Assembly (NCBI RefSeq): GCF_003122205.1
Contig: NZ_QEYE01000010.1
Coordinates: 1 to 64,000 of the forward strand
Length of the DNA stretch: 64,000 nucleotides
Direction: 5' to 3'
DNA from: Maritimibacter sp. 55A14
GTDB lineage: Bacteria; Pseudomonadota; Alphaproteobacteria; Rhodobacterales; Rhodobacteraceae
The notes below the pieces were generated by a model, which made no database searches, was not told where the DNA came from, and saw nothing but the letters and a program-made list of their open reading frames with translations. Positions 6,710 to 17,294 of the stretch are shown in pieces. The position numbers and the translations under genes were made by a program. Each line of letters starts with the position of its first letter. Position 1 is the first letter of the stretch.

Positions 6710-7534
6710 TTACCGGAACAGCGACAGGACGTTCTGCGGCTGCTGGTTGGCGATGGAGAGCGCCTGCGTGCCAAGCTGCTGCTGCACCTGCAGCGCCTGC
6801 AGCCGGGCCGAAGCCGCTTCCAGATCCGCATCCACGAGCGCGCCGATCCCCGCCTTGATCGAGTCGGTCAGGCGGTTCACGAACTCGCCCTGTTTCTCGA
6901 TGCGGTTGAGCGAGGAGCCCAGCGCGGAGGCCCCGTCGATCGACGTCTGGATCAGCGTTTCGATCGCCGCCAACGAAGTGTCGGCGGCCGCCGGTGTGCT
7001 GACATCGACGGTCGTCAGGTCGAGACCGGTCTCGAAATCCACCGAGGCGACCGTGATGTTGGACGCGGTCACCGCGCCCGCCGCGTCACGGTCGAGCGAG
7101 GACAGGACGGTGATGCTGCCGCCCGCCGTGTTGAGCAGGTTCGCCCCGTTGAACTGTGCCGCGCCGATGACGGACGTGATCTGGCTCTTCAGTTCGGTCA
7201 CATCGGCCGTGATCTTGGCGTTGTCCACGTTCTCGCCGGTGGCGGAAACCACCTTTTCCTTGATCTGGGTGAGAATGTCGGTGATCTGCTCCGCACCGGC
7301 CAGCGCGACGCCGACCGTGGATTCGCCCAGCGAAAGCGACTCGGAGATCGCGTTGAAGCCGCTCACATCCGATTCCATCACCTTCGAGATGGCGAAGACC
7401 GATGCGTTGTCGGCGGCCGAGCCGACCTTCTTGCCGGTGGAGATCTGGCTTTGCGTGTCTTCCAGATTGCCGTTGATCGTGCGCAGGGTCTGAAGCGCGA
7501 CCATCGCGCTGGTGTTGGTGAGAATACTTGTCAT
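6710..7534 (-). CDS. fliC: Flagellin
   Basis: The 274-residue protein has both conserved flagellin ends: MTSILTNTSAMVALQTLR with ISTGKKVGSAADNAS at the N-terminus, and the C-terminal helix ending NQQPQNVLSLFR. The central variable region is short, typical of alphaproteobacterial flagellins. The ATG at 7534 is preferred because GAAGGA lies upstream and the family begins MTSI; a TTG three codons earlier is possible. The 219 bases upstream hold no gene. Flagellin is exported through the flagellar type III apparatus, which would need an intact FliP elsewhere in the genome. Confidence 0.95.
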   Translation of the reverse strand: MTSILTNTSAMVALQTLRTINGNLEDTQSQISTGKKVGSAADNASVFAISKVMESDVSGFNAISESLSLGESTVGVALAGAEQITDILTQIKEKVVSATGENVDNAKITADVTELKSQITSVIGAAQFNGANLLNTAGGSITVLSSLDRDAAGAVTASNITVASVDFETGLDLTTVDVSTPAAADTSLAAIETLIQTSIDGASALGSSLNRIEKQGEFVNRLTDSIKAGIGALVDADLEAASARLQALQVQQQLGTQALSIANQQPQNVLSLFR

Positions 7535-7753
7535 TTTCTGCAAGTCCTTCAGTCATGGGACACCTTTGGTGCCCGGTTTGGTTCCGCCGCGTGTCGCGGC
7601 ACTGAAGTCGTTCTGACCGATGCGGACTGCATTTTGTCGCGTTCCGCGCCATCCGATCCGGGATGCAAGGGGGAAACTGGGGCGGAATAGCTAACGGAAT
7701 ACTAAGATAGAACGGCGGGAAACTGCAGATTTTACGCGGTTTTTCGGCATATC

Positions 7754-8098
7754 TCAGGCCTTACGCTCGACACTGGGGCGGTCGGCGCCGAGGCTGCGGC
7801 GCCTGCCGCCGGTGTCGTAGGTGTCTAGCTGGTTCAGATTGCGCCGCAGCGCCGCCAGCCGGTTGCCCGCCATGCGCACGCCCGACATTGCGCCTTCCAG
7901 GAGCGTCTGGTTCCATTGTGCCGCCCGTTGCAGCGCGTGCCAGCGCCCGCGGTCGCGTATATCGCTGCTCTCCAGTGCGGTGACCAGGCGTTGCTTTTCG
8001 GGGATGATGACGGCCACCGCATTCAGGTCGCCATCGAGCAGGCAGCGCCGCTCGGTCTCCAGAAGCGTGTGAAGTGCGTCCATGTCATCGCGTCTCAT
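7754..8098 (-). CDS. FlgN-like flagellar chaperone candidate
   Basis: The 114-residue protein is almost entirely helical (METERRCLLDGDL-like start, then EKQRLVTALE and a basic tail), which fits the FlgN family of export chaperones for hook-junction proteins. Sequence identity in this family is low, so position weighs heavily: it lies directly after a rod-binding FlgJ-like gene and before flagellin. The ATG at 8098 is chosen for AGGAG seven to eight bases upstream and overlaps the previous gene by 14 bases; an ATG at 8083 is also possible. It may be a plain hypothetical flagellar protein. Confidence 0.6.
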   Translation of the reverse strand: MRRDDMDALHTLLETERRCLLDGDLNAVAVIIPEKQRLVTALESSDIRDRGRWHALQRAAQWNQTLLEGAMSGVRMAGNRLAALRRNLNQLDTYDTGGRRRSLGADRPSVERKA

Positions 8099-8364
8099 CG
8101 CCGCGCTCCTTCAGGGCTGTGTAAATCGATTCGGCCAGTCCGATACCGCCGGAACGGACCATCTCGCGGGCCTGTTCGCGGACCAGGAAATCCGCGAACT
8201 GATCTTCGCCGGCGCCGCCGCCGAAACTTCCGCTTGTCTTTCCCAGCCCCGCGGATTTGAGCATTTCCGCGAGGAAAGCGGCCTCGAATTCCTGTGCGGC
8301 GTCGCGCAGGGCTGTGCGGTATGGGTCGTGCCGCCGCTGCGGACGGGGCGGAATGGATGTCCAT
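8085..8364 (-). pseudogene. FlgJ-like rod-binding protein, apparent frameshift after start
   Basis: The C-terminal 75 residues match the rod-binding domain of FlgJ: AAQEFEAAFLAEMLKSAGLG, then GAGEDQFADFLVREQAREM and GIGLAESIY. The best start, ATG at 8364, has a perfect GGAGG five bases upstream, but it reads MDIHSAPSAAAARP in a different frame from the domain. The domain frame has no good start: its only ATG, at 8450, lies upstream of the ribosome site and would add 30 atypical residues. One extra base (or two missing) between 8320 and 8362 would explain this. It could be a true mutation, a sequencing slip, or an unusual start. Confidence 0.6.
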
Positions 8365-8475
8365 CGGAGCCTCCGATTGGTTACAAGTTTCGGCAGTTTG
8401 GGGGGTGACGGTAAAGAACCGGTAACCTGCAATGCGTATTCCGGCGGCATTGCCAGATGTCGCCCGGAGACCGCA

Positions 8476-9864
8476 ATGCAGCCAGATCTGCCCCTGAGGG
8501 CCCCTTATCCCGCCGCCTCTCCACAGGTGCCGCAATCGCAGGCGGCGCAATCCGTCCCGCAGACGGCCGCCGGTGCGGACCGCGCCGCGCGGGCGGCAGG
8601 TTTCGCACAATCCTATCGCTTGCTGGGCAGCGGCCAGCCGCACGATCCGCGCGTGGTGGCTGGCGGGTCCGCGGAAGTGCCGCCGGCCGAGCCGGGGCAG
8701 GACGATTCTCCCGTGCAGGACGCGGCGTTGCCTCTGCCGGGCGTGCAGGCCACGGAGGCGCCTCGTCCGGACATGGCCGGGCGAACAGGCCCTGGCCCGC
8801 GTCCTTCGCCGGGGGTGGCGTCCGCGACGCACTTGCCCACCCGTCCCGCGCCGGGCGCGGGCGGGCGTGCCGACACGGGCGTTGACCTTGCCGAAACGGC
8901 GCGGATGCCCTCGCCGGATATGGACGGGGGTGGCACCCCGTTGCCGATGGCTGATCCCGCGGCCCCCCCGGCGGCCGTGGCTTCCGTGGATTCTCCCACC
9001 GGGCTTCGGACCGGACAGGCGCCGGCAGCGGGCGCGACCGCGGTTCCTCTTGCCGGTGCGGCCGGGCCACCCGCCGATGCCACTGCCCCTACGCCACAAG
9101 CGCCCGTTGCAGAGGCGCCCGTTACCGTGATGTCCGCGCCGAAGACCGGCGCCGGCCGTTCTGAGCTCGGGACGACGCCCGCCACCCCGCCTGCCGCCCC
9201 GCCGGCCGCAGAGAGAGCCCTTCCGCATGGTGCCGCCCCGCTTGCGGCACCCTCCCGCGGCCCGGCGGCCGCGCAGCACGGCGTTCCAGCCGCGCACCAG
9301 GTGCGCATCCGCCAGCTCGACGCCGAACCGGTCGGGCGGGATCGCAAGGTGGCTGACATCGCGCTCGCCGATACCGGCGTCACGGGCCGTGGCGGCGAGA
9401 TGCGCGCGCCGCCCGCCGGGGCGGAGCGCGCAGAGCAGCCGACGACGGCGCAGCTTGTCCGCGCCGTGGCGGCCCAGCTTGTCGATGGGTTTCGCGGTAG
9501 CTCCGCGCGCCATGTCGAGATCCTGCTGGAGCCGCGCGAGCTGGGTCATGTGCGCATGACGCTCAGCCTCTCCGACCAGGGCGGCAACGTCACGCTCACC
9601 GCCGACCGCCCGGAGACGCTCGACCTCATGCGCCGTCATATCGGAATTTTGTCACAGGAATTCGCCGATCTCGGCTATCGCGGCGTGGAGTTCAGCTTTG
9701 CCGGAGGGGGCGGGCAGGACGCAGGCGACGGGCGGCATGCCGCCGGGGGCGGTGTTGGCGCCGCGCCCGCCGGGGCGCCTGCCGCCGAGCCGCAGGCCGT
9801 AGCGGCGGCCGGGATGCAGATGGCGCTGCCGCTCTCCGATGGCGCGCTCGATATCAGGCTCTGA
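8476..9864 (+). CDS. fliK: FliK, flagellar hook-length control protein
   Basis: The 462-residue protein has a long Pro/Ala-rich disordered N-terminal part, as FliK rulers do, and a C-terminal Flg_hook domain at about residues 326-400 (VEILLEPRELGHVRMTLSLS, then RRHIGILSQEFADLG). FliK measures hook length and switches export from hook to filament proteins. The ATG at 8476 follows GGAGA by six bases; the open frame extends further left but is only antisense to the FlgJ-like gene. It is followed after 11 bases by flgD, so the two are co-transcribed. It reads divergently from the leftward flagellar genes. Confidence 0.85.
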   Translation: MQPDLPLRAPYPAASPQVPQSQAAQSVPQTAAGADRAARAAGFAQSYRLLGSGQPHDPRVVAGGSAEVPPAEPGQDDSPVQDAALPLPGVQATEAPRPDMAGRTGPGPRPSPGVASATHLPTRPAPGAGGRADTGVDLAETARMPSPDMDGGGTPLPMADPAAPPAAVASVDSPTGLRTGQAPAAGATAVPLAGAAGPPADATAPTPQAPVAEAPVTVMSAPKTGAGRSELGTTPATPPAAPPAAERALPHGAAPLAAPSRGPAAAQHGVPAAHQVRIRQLDAEPVGRDRKVADIALADTGVTGRGGEMRAPPAGAERAEQPTTAQLVRAVAAQLVDGFRGSSARHVEILLEPRELGHVRMTLSLSDQGGNVTLTADRPETLDLMRRHIGILSQEFADLGYRGVEFSFAGGGGQDAGDGRHAAGGGVGAAPAGAPAAEPQAVAAAGMQMALPLSDGALDIRL

Positions 9865-9875
9865 AAGGACAGATA

Positions 9876-10538
9876 ATGGAAATCACCCAGAAGTTCGCCG
9901 CCAGCACGGCCGCCGCGACCGCTGCACCCGGTGCCGAGCCGGCGTCGCTGATCGCGTCGGATTTCACCACTTTCCTGCGCATGCTCACGGTGCAGATGCA
10001 GAACCAGGATCCGCTCGATCCGATGAGTACCGAGCAGTTCGCGACGCAACTCGCCACCTTTTCGGGGGTGGAACAGCAGGTGCGGTCCAACGACCTGCTG
10101 AGCAGGATCGCGGATCAGTTGGGTTTCTCCGGGCTGGGTGGTTTCGCGGACTGGGTCGGCAAGGAAGCGCTGGCCAACATGCCCGTGCGCTTCGACGGCA
10201 GCCCGGTCGATATCCGGCCTGACATTGCCGTGGGCGCCGATGCCGCTCGGCTCGTGGTGCGCGACGCGGGTGGCAACGTCCTGCGGAGCGAGGCGCTGTC
10301 GCCGGATGCCGAGGCGCTGCGCTGGCCGCCGGAGGGCGCCGAGGGCATGCCGCCGGGACTCGTCCGCTTCGATGTGGAAAGCTACCAGGGCGGGACGCTT
10401 CTCGATATCCGCCCGGCGCAGGTCTATGCCGAGGTACAGGAGACGCGTCTGGTGGATGGCGCGCCGGCTCTGGTCTTTGCCGGCGGCGCGACGCTGGCCC
10501 CGGATCAGGTCACAGCGCTGCGCCAGCCCGGAGGTTGA
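9876..10538 (+). CDS. flgD: FlgD, flagellar hook-cap assembly protein
   Basis: The 220-residue protein has the FlgD N-terminal signature FTTFLRMLTVQMQNQDPLDP followed by TEQFATQLATFSGVEQQ at about residues 30-70. The C-terminal part is a beta-rich FLG/Ig-like region (VRFDGSPVDI onward). FlgD caps the growing hook while FlgE subunits assemble. The start has AAAGGA upstream. No flgE follows: the next gene is ubiB on the other strand, so the flagellar cluster ends here. The gene itself looks intact. Confidence 0.9.
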   Translation: MEITQKFAASTAAATAAPGAEPASLIASDFTTFLRMLTVQMQNQDPLDPMSTEQFATQLATFSGVEQQVRSNDLLSRIADQLGFSGLGGFADWVGKEALANMPVRFDGSPVDIRPDIAVGADAARLVVRDAGGNVLRSEALSPDAEALRWPPEGAEGMPPGLVRFDVESYQGGTLLDIRPAQVYAEVQETRLVDGAPALVFAGGATLAPDQVTALRQPGG

Positions 10539-10627
10539 GCGGAACGCGGCGACTCCGCGTGACCATGCGCGCCTGCCCGCGCGTCCTGCGGTCCTGCGGA
10601 GCTGGTCAGGTCCAGCGCCCACGCCCG

Positions 10628-12157
10628 TTAAAGCCCCTGCCAGAACGTCAGCGCCGCAGCCGCCAGGCCCGCGCCCAGAAGCGTGAAGAAGAGCGGATGG
10701 CCCCGACGCGCCGGCAACTCGGGCTCGGGCGGGTCCATCTGCGCCATGATCGCGGTTTCCACCAGCCGCGGCAGGCGCGGGCCGAAGCGCGCCAGAACCA
10801 GCGCGGTGGCGCGCAGGTCGCGGGCCAAAGCGCGGGGGCCGACATTGCGGCGGATGTAGTCTTCAACGACCGGGCCGGCGACCTCCCAGATGTTGATGCT
10901 GGGATGCAGCGACCGGGCCACGCCTTCCACCACGACCATCGTGCGTTGCAGCAGGATCAGCTCGGTCCGGGTCTCCATGCCGAATCGCTCGGTCACCTCG
11001 AAGAGATAGGCCAGCAGCCTGGCCATCGAGATCTGTGTCGCATCCATGCCGAAGATCGGCTCGCCCACCGAACGGAGCGCCTGCGCGAAGGCGTCGATGT
11101 CGCGGTCGGCGGGAACGTAACCGGCCTCGAAATGAACTTCGGCCACGCGGCGGTAATCCTTGCGGATGAAGCCCATCAGGATCTCGGCATAGACGCGGCG
11201 GGTGTATTCGTCGATGCGCCCCATGATCCCGTAGTCGAGCGCGATCAGATCGCCGTTCTCGGCCACCTTGAGGTTGCCCTGATGCATGTCAGCGTGAAAA
11301 TACCCGTCGCGCAGCGCGGTTCTGAGAAAGATCTGGAGTACCCGGCTGCCCAGCCCCGCGAGATCCTGACCGGCGGCGCGCAGAGCCTCCACATCGCCGA
11401 TCGGCACCCCTTCGGCCCAGTCGAGCACCATCGCCCGGCGCCCGGACAGAGGCCAGTGCACCGCCGGCACGGTGAAGCCCGGATCGTCGGCCGTGGTGGT
11501 GCGGAATTCGTCGCCCGCCGAGGCTTCCATCCGCAGGTCCAGCTCCTTCATAACCACGCTCTCGAAATGCGCGATGACCTCCACCGGGCGCAGTCGCCGG
11601 GCGCCCGGCGCCAGGCGCTGCACCAGACCGGCGACGAAATAGAAGGCGTCGATATCGCGGCGGAAGGCGCGTTCGATCCGCGGGCGCAGTACCTTTACCG
11701 CGACCTCCTGGCCGGTACCGCGCAACCGCGCCTTGTGGACCTGCGCGATGGAGGCGGCGGCGACCGAGTCGCTGAACTCGGTGAATATCTCGTCTGCGTC
11801 GGTTCCGATCTCGTGCGCGAAGCTCTGCTTGGCGATCTCGGTCGGGAAGGGCGGCAGCCGGTCCTGAAGCACGCGAAGCTGGCTGGCGATTTCCGAACCC
11901 ACGACGTCCGGGCGGGTGGAGAGGATCTGGCCGAACTTGATATAGGCCGGCCCCATCGCCGAGAGTGACCGGGCCACCGGCGGCAGCGACGGATTGCCCG
12001 ACCGGGCGAGGAAGTGGAACGGCCAGCTCAGCACCCGGATCGCCACTTTCAGGTATCCAGGCGCGTTGAGTTCGTTCAGCACCACGGCCATCGCGCCGTT
12101 GCGTTCGAAGGTGGCGCCGGTGCGTATCAGCGCGAGAATATTGTGTGGGCCGCGCAA
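10628..12157 (-). CDS. ubiB: UbiB, ubiquinone biosynthesis kinase-like protein
   Basis: The 509-residue protein has the UbiB/ABC1 atypical kinase features: the invariant KFGQ motif at about residue 74, the alanine-rich loop AAASIAQVHKA, the ATP-lysine in VAVKVLRP, the catalytic HADMHQGN and metal-binding LDYG, plus a hydrophobic C-terminal helix. UbiB supports ubiquinone synthesis, probably through its ATPase activity at the membrane. The start codon is TTG at 12157, three bases after the ubiE stop, chosen because MRGPHNI is the usual start in Rhodobacterales. It is the distal gene of a ubiE-ubiB pair. Confidence 0.95.
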   Translation of the reverse strand: MRGPHNILALIRTGATFERNGAMAVVLNELNAPGYLKVAIRVLSWPFHFLARSGNPSLPPVARSLSAMGPAYIKFGQILSTRPDVVGSEIASQLRVLQDRLPPFPTEIAKQSFAHEIGTDADEIFTEFSDSVAAASIAQVHKARLRGTGQEVAVKVLRPRIERAFRRDIDAFYFVAGLVQRLAPGARRLRPVEVIAHFESVVMKELDLRMEASAGDEFRTTTADDPGFTVPAVHWPLSGRRAMVLDWAEGVPIGDVEALRAAGQDLAGLGSRVLQIFLRTALRDGYFHADMHQGNLKVAENGDLIALDYGIMGRIDEYTRRVYAEILMGFIRKDYRRVAEVHFEAGYVPADRDIDAFAQALRSVGEPIFGMDATQISMARLLAYLFEVTERFGMETRTELILLQRTMVVVEGVARSLHPSINIWEVAGPVVEDYIRRNVGPRALARDLRATALVLARFGPRLPRLVETAIMAQMDPPEPELPARRGHPLFFTLLGAGLAAAALTFWQGL

Positions 12158-12160
12158 GAC

Positions 12161-12913
12161 TCAGAGCTTCCAGCCGGAATGCAGCGCCGCGACGCCGAAC
12201 GTCAGGTTGCGGAATTTTACATTCTCGAACCCCGCCCGGCGGATCATCGCGGCGAAATTTTCCTGGTCGGGAAACCTGCGGATGCTTTCCACGAGGTACT
12301 GATAGCTGTCGCGGTCGCCGGCGATGGCCTGGCCCATGCGCGGGATGACGTTGAAGGAATAGCGGTCATAGGCCCATTGCAGCCCCGGATTGGGGATCTG
12401 GCTGAACTCCAGCACCATCAGCCGCCCGCCGGGGCGCAGCACGCGGAATGCCTCGGCCAGCGCGTCCGGGATGCGGGTGACGTTCCGGATGCCGAAGGAT
12501 ATCGTGTAGACGTCGAAACTGCCATCCGCGAAGGGCAGGGCCATCGCATCGCCCACGATCCAGTCGAGCCGGTCGGAGAGCGCCTCGGCGTCGGCGCGCT
12601 TGCGGCCCTCCACCAGCATACTTTCGGTCATGTCGAGCACGGTCGCATGGGCCTCGGGCGCGCGCTTGAGGAAGCGGAAGGCGATATCGCCCGTGCCCCC
12701 CGCCACATCGAGCAGTTTTTGCCCGTTGCGTGGCGCGAGCCAGTCCATCATCGCGTCTTTCCAGACCCGGTGAATGCCGAAACTCATTGCGTCGTTCATC
12801 ACGTCGTACCGGGACGCGACATTGGTGAACACGCCTTGCACCATGCCCGCCTTCTGGTCCTCCGGCACGGTCTGGTAGCCGAAATGTGTGGTCTTGGGGT
12901 CGTCGTCGGTCAT
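12161..12913 (-). CDS. ubiE: UbiE, demethyl-ubiquinol C-methyltransferase
   Basis: The 250-residue protein is a class I SAM-dependent methyltransferase with [14 protein letters not shown] (SAM loop), and the UbiE family signatures [18 protein letters not shown] and [13 protein letters not shown]. It methylates the quinone ring in ubiquinone (and menaquinone) synthesis. The ATG at 12913 gives the family start [13 protein letters not shown]. ubiB follows three bases downstream. mutM is divergent, 84 bases away, an arrangement common in alphaproteobacteria. Confidence 0.96.
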   Translation of the reverse strand: MTDDDPKTTHFGYQTVPEDQKAGMVQGVFTNVASRYDVMNDAMSFGIHRVWKDAMMDWLAPRNGQKLLDVAGGTGDIAFRFLKRAPEAHATVLDMTESMLVEGRKRADAEALSDRLDWIVGDAMALPFADGSFDVYTISFGIRNVTRIPDALAEAFRVLRPGGRLMVLEFSQIPNPGLQWAYDRYSFNVIPRMGQAIAGDRDSYQYLVESIRRFPDQENFAAMIRRAGFENVKFRNLTFGVAALHSGWKL

Positions 12914-12997
12914 GGGCCTTGCACTCGGGCTGCACTCCCCCTCCTTATAGGGCGCTGACAGGGCGGAGCAATGCGTCCTTTCCGAACGGAGGCCGGA

Positions 12998-13864
12998 ATG
13001 CCGGAACTGCCAGAGGTCGAGACCGTCCGCCGCGGACTGGAGCCGGTGATGGCCGGCCGGATCATCCTGCGGGTCGAAACCCGGCGGCCCGATCTGCGCT
13101 GGCCATTGCCCGCGAGGATGGCCGAGCGGCTGACGGGCCGTCGCGTGCTGCGGTTGGGGCGGCGGTCGAAATACCTGTTGGCCGATCTCGATAGCGATGA
13201 GACGCTGATCGTCCATCTGGGCATGTCCGGGCGGCTGCTAGTCAGCCTTCCGCAATCGGGGCGTGCGACGGTGGCGCAGTTCCTCCACGCCCATCCCGCA
13301 CCGCAACGGCACGACCATGTCGTGCTGGACATGGAGAGCGGCGCGCGAATCACGTTCAACGACGCAAGGCGGTTCGGCGCGATGGACCTCGTGGCGACGG
13401 ATGCCGTTGCGTCACACCGCCTGCTCGCCGGTCTGGGCCCCGAGCCGCTGGGCAACGATTTTCACGAAACCTATCTCGCGGCGCGGCTGGCCGGCCGCCG
13501 GATGCCAATGAAGGCCGCGCTCCTGGATCAGCGCGTCGTCGCCGGTCTGGGCAACATCTATGTCTGCGAGGCGCTGTGGCGGGCCGGGATATCGCCCCGA
13601 CGAAAAGCGGGAAATCTTTCGGAAAAACGCATTTCTGCGCTGACGGACCATATCCGCGCGACGCTGCGCGACGCGATCGACGCCGGCGGGTCGAGCCTTC
13701 GCGACTACCGCCAGACGGATGGCGAACTGGGCTACTTTCAGCACACCTTCGCCGCCTACGGGCGCGCGGGCGAGCCGTGCCGCAAATCCGATTGCGCGGG
13801 CGTGATCGGACGCATCGTGCAGTCCGGGCGATCGACTTTCTATTGTCCGAAATGCCAGAGATAG
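12998..13864 (+). CDS. mutM: Formamidopyrimidine-DNA glycosylase (Fpg/MutM)
   Basis: The 288-residue protein starts MPELPEVE, where Pro2 is the catalytic nucleophile and Glu3 the partner acid. Lys at GRRSKYLL and the C-terminal zinc finger (CRKSDC and CPKC) complete the active set. It removes oxidised purines such as 8-oxoguanine. The ATG at 12998 follows GGAGG by six bases; a longer frame would hide the catalytic proline and is therefore wrong. The zinc finger spacing at its first pair is four residues, as seen in alphaproteobacterial members. Confidence 0.96.
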   Translation: MPELPEVETVRRGLEPVMAGRIILRVETRRPDLRWPLPARMAERLTGRRVLRLGRRSKYLLADLDSDETLIVHLGMSGRLLVSLPQSGRATVAQFLHAHPAPQRHDHVVLDMESGARITFNDARRFGAMDLVATDAVASHRLLAGLGPEPLGNDFHETYLAARLAGRRMPMKAALLDQRVVAGLGNIYVCEALWRAGISPRRKAGNLSEKRISALTDHIRATLRDAIDAGGSSLRDYRQTDGELGYFQHTFAAYGRAGEPCRKSDCAGVIGRIVQSGRSTFYCPKCQR

Positions 13865-13926
13865 CTTGAAAACCCCTGCCGAGGTGGTAGGGACTTCGAC
13901 CCGGATAACCATGAAGGGTGCCACAC

Positions 13927-14703
13927 ATGGCCTATGAGACGCTCATCGTCGAGATCGAGGACCACGTCGCGCTGATCAAGCTCAACCGCCCCGATGCGCT
14001 CAACGCGCTCAACAGCACCTTGCTGGGGGAACTCACCAAAGCACTGAAATCCGCCGAGAAGAACGACAAGGTCCGGGCGATCGTCCTGACCGGGTCGGAC
14101 AAGGCTTTCGCCGCGGGCGCCGACATCAAGGAGATGGCGGAGAAGTCCTTTGTCGATGTCTACATGACCAATCTCTTCGGCACCGAGACCGACGAGATGC
14201 TGAAGGTCCGCAAGCCCGTCATCGCGGCGGTGGCGGGTTACGCGCTTGGCGGCGGTTGCGAACTGGCGATGATGTGCGATTTCATCATTGCCGCGGATAC
14301 CGCGAAATTCGGTCAGCCCGAAATCAACCTGGGTGTCATCGCCGGGATCGGCGGCACACAGCGGCTGACAAAATTCGTCGGCAAGTCGAAATCCATGGAC
14401 ATGCACCTGACGGGCCGGTTCATGGATGCCGAGGAGGCCGAGCGTTCCGGGCTGGTCAGCCGGGTCGTTCCCGCCAAGAAGCTCATGGAAGAAGCGATGT
14501 CCGCGGCCCAGAAGATCGCCGAGAAATCGCGCATCACGGCCGCCGCCGCCAAGGAAGCGGTGAACCGCGCCTACGAGACGCCACTCTCCGAAGGGTTGCT
14601 CTTCGAGCGCCGGCTCTTCCATTCGCTTTTCGCCACCGAGGACCAGAAGGAGGGCATGTCCGCGTTCCTGGAAAAGCGGCAGCCGCAGTTCCGCGACAAA
14701 TAG
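13927..14703 (+). CDS. Enoyl-CoA hydratase
   Basis: The 258-residue protein is a crotonase: [19 protein letters not shown] forms the oxyanion region and [15 protein letters not shown] the second half, with catalytic glutamates in the expected [13 protein letters not shown] block. It hydrates trans-2-enoyl-CoA, and such Rhodobacterales proteins (FadB1/Ech) act in fatty acid or butanoate turnover. The ATG at 13927 is preferred to a GTG nine bases upstream. It sits between mutM and rpsT in the same direction and probably has its own promoter in the 62-base gap. Confidence 0.93.
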   Translation: MAYETLIVEIEDHVALIKLNRPDALNALNSTLLGELTKALKSAEKNDKVRAIVLTGSDKAFAAGADIKEMAEKSFVDVYMTNLFGTETDEMLKVRKPVIAAVAGYALGGGCELAMMCDFIIAADTAKFGQPEINLGVIAGIGGTQRLTKFVGKSKSMDMHLTGRFMDAEEAERSGLVSRVVPAKKLMEEAMSAAQKIAEKSRITAAAAKEAVNRAYETPLSEGLLFERRLFHSLFATEDQKEGMSAFLEKRQPQFRDK

Positions 14704-14726
14704 CGTGGAAAAGGGCTGGCGGGGCG

Positions 14727-14755
14727 TTGACTCGGGGCGAAACCGGGTCTAGAAG
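14727..14755 (+). promoter_or_regulatory. Candidate sigma-70 promoter for rpsT
   Basis: TTGACT (14727-14732) and TAGAAG (14750-14755) are separated by exactly 17 bp and lie about 40 bases before the rpsT start. Five of six -35 bases match the consensus; the -10 is weaker. Confidence 0.55.
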
Positions 14756-14796
14756 CCGCATCTCAGTTTTCGTGACAAAAGAACCGGAAGTCGAAC

Positions 14797-15063
14797 ATGG
14801 CCAATACGCCCCAATCCAAGAAGCGTGCCCGCCAGGCCGAGCGCCGCACCGCTGTGAACAAGGCGCGCCGGTCGCGGATCCGCACCTTCCTGCGCAAGGT
14901 CGAGGAAGCCATCGCCAGCGGCGATCAGGGCGCGGCCTCGGCGGCGCTGCGCGACGCCCAGCCGGAGCTGATGCGCGGCGTCAGCAAGGGCGTTCTGCAC
15001 AAGAACACCGTGGCGCGGAAGATCTCGCGCCTATCCTCGCGGGTCAAATCCCTGAGCGCCTGA
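14797..15063 (+). CDS. rpsT: 30S ribosomal protein S20
   Basis: The 88-residue, lysine- and arginine-rich protein starts [17 protein letters not shown] and ends in [19 protein letters not shown], the conserved S20 pattern. It binds 16S rRNA in the body of the small subunit. It has its own candidate promoter and is followed at 15088 by a strong rho-independent terminator, so it is a single-gene unit just upstream of the dnaA region, an order seen often in Rhodobacterales. Confidence 0.98.
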   Translation: MANTPQSKKRARQAERRTAVNKARRSRIRTFLRKVEEAIASGDQGAASAALRDAQPELMRGVSKGVLHKNTVARKISRLSSRVKSLSA

Positions 15064-15087
15064 CGACAACGCGACAGAAAAATGAAC

Positions 15088-15116
15088 GGGACGTGCCCTG
15101 CGGCGCGTCCCTTTTT
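15088..15116 (+). terminator. Rho-independent terminator after rpsT
   Basis: A 9-bp stem (GGGACGTGC with GCGCGTCCC, one G-T pair), a six-base loop and five T residues start 24 bases after the rpsT stop. This cleanly separates rpsT from the rhodanese-dnaA unit. Confidence 0.9.
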
Positions 15117-15165
15117 CGTGTTCTGCGCAAATTCGCACGGAAATCCATTCGAACATGTGCCCGTT

Positions 15166-15194
15166 TTGGCAGGCATGTAACAGAAATGTAGATT
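15166..15194 (+). promoter_or_regulatory. Candidate promoter for the rhodanese-dnaA unit
   Basis: TTGGCA (15166-15171) and TAGATT (15189-15194) are 17 bp apart, downstream of the rpsT terminator and about 100 bases upstream of the rhodanese start. No DnaA-box cluster is present in this gap. Confidence 0.45.
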
Positions 15195-15289
15195 CGGCCG
15201 AGAAAGCTCAGAGTCAAGCGCAATGAAATCTTGCCGCTCCGCAGGCGGGCTTGCTAGCTTCCTGAGGCGATTCCAGACTGCCTTCGGGG

Positions 15290-15748
15290 ATGACTGCCAT
15301 GAGCGCGGGACCACGTCCAAGCGTAGCTAACCTGTTGCCGGACGAAACCTGGTCTCAGTTGTCTGAGACGCCGGATGCCGTGCTCGTCGATGTGCGCACG
15401 AAACCGGAATGGAGTTTCGTCGGCATCCCCGACCTGTCGCCACTCGGGCGTTCCGTTCTGTTGAGCGAGTGGCGTCAATACCCGGATATGTCTGTAAACC
15501 CGGAATTCGCCTCGGCACTGATCGACGGTCTTGGGGATAAGCTGCCCTCCAGGATCTTCTTCATCTGCCGGTCGGGCGCGCGATCCATGGAAGCTGCCAC
15601 CGCCGTCTCGGCGGAGCTTGGAAAGCGCGGCCTGTCGGCAGAGTGCATCAACGTGGCGGAAGGATTCGAGGGCGACCTGGACGCGGAGAACCACCGAGGC
15701 ACTGCCAATGGATGGCAGGCGCGGGGGCTGCCCTGGAGGCAGTCCTGA
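15290..15748 (+). CDS. Rhodanese-like protein upstream of dnaA
   Basis: The 152-residue protein has a rhodanese fold: VLVDVRTKPEWSFVG at the start and the active loop CRSGARSMEAA with its catalytic cysteine near residue 103. The family transfers sulfane sulfur; the specific acceptor is unknown. The ATG at 15290 or the one at 15299 could be the start, and the ribosome site does not decide between them. It ends only 23 bases before dnaA with no terminator, so the two are likely co-transcribed, giving dnaA an upstream gene in its message. Confidence 0.85.
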   Translation: MTAMSAGPRPSVANLLPDETWSQLSETPDAVLVDVRTKPEWSFVGIPDLSPLGRSVLLSEWRQYPDMSVNPEFASALIDGLGDKLPSRIFFICRSGARSMEAATAVSAELGKRGLSAECINVAEGFEGDLDAENHRGTANGWQARGLPWRQS

Positions 15749-15771
15749 GCAGATAGAAAAACGGATCAAAT

Positions 15772-17169
<1,398 letters not shown>

Positions 17170-17294
17170 GCACGGGGGCGCGATGCCGCGCCCCTTGACC
17201 CTCCGGCCCGTTCGTCAGACAGTCCAGAAAACTATTGTGTCGCGGGCGGGTTCGGCTAATCTCGCCGCCCCGGCAGGCGGAGGGAACGAGGGCC

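Noticed and set aside
15117-15771. Possible replication origin next to dnaA
   Set aside because: No cluster of DnaA boxes or AT-rich unwinding region was found between rpsT and dnaA.
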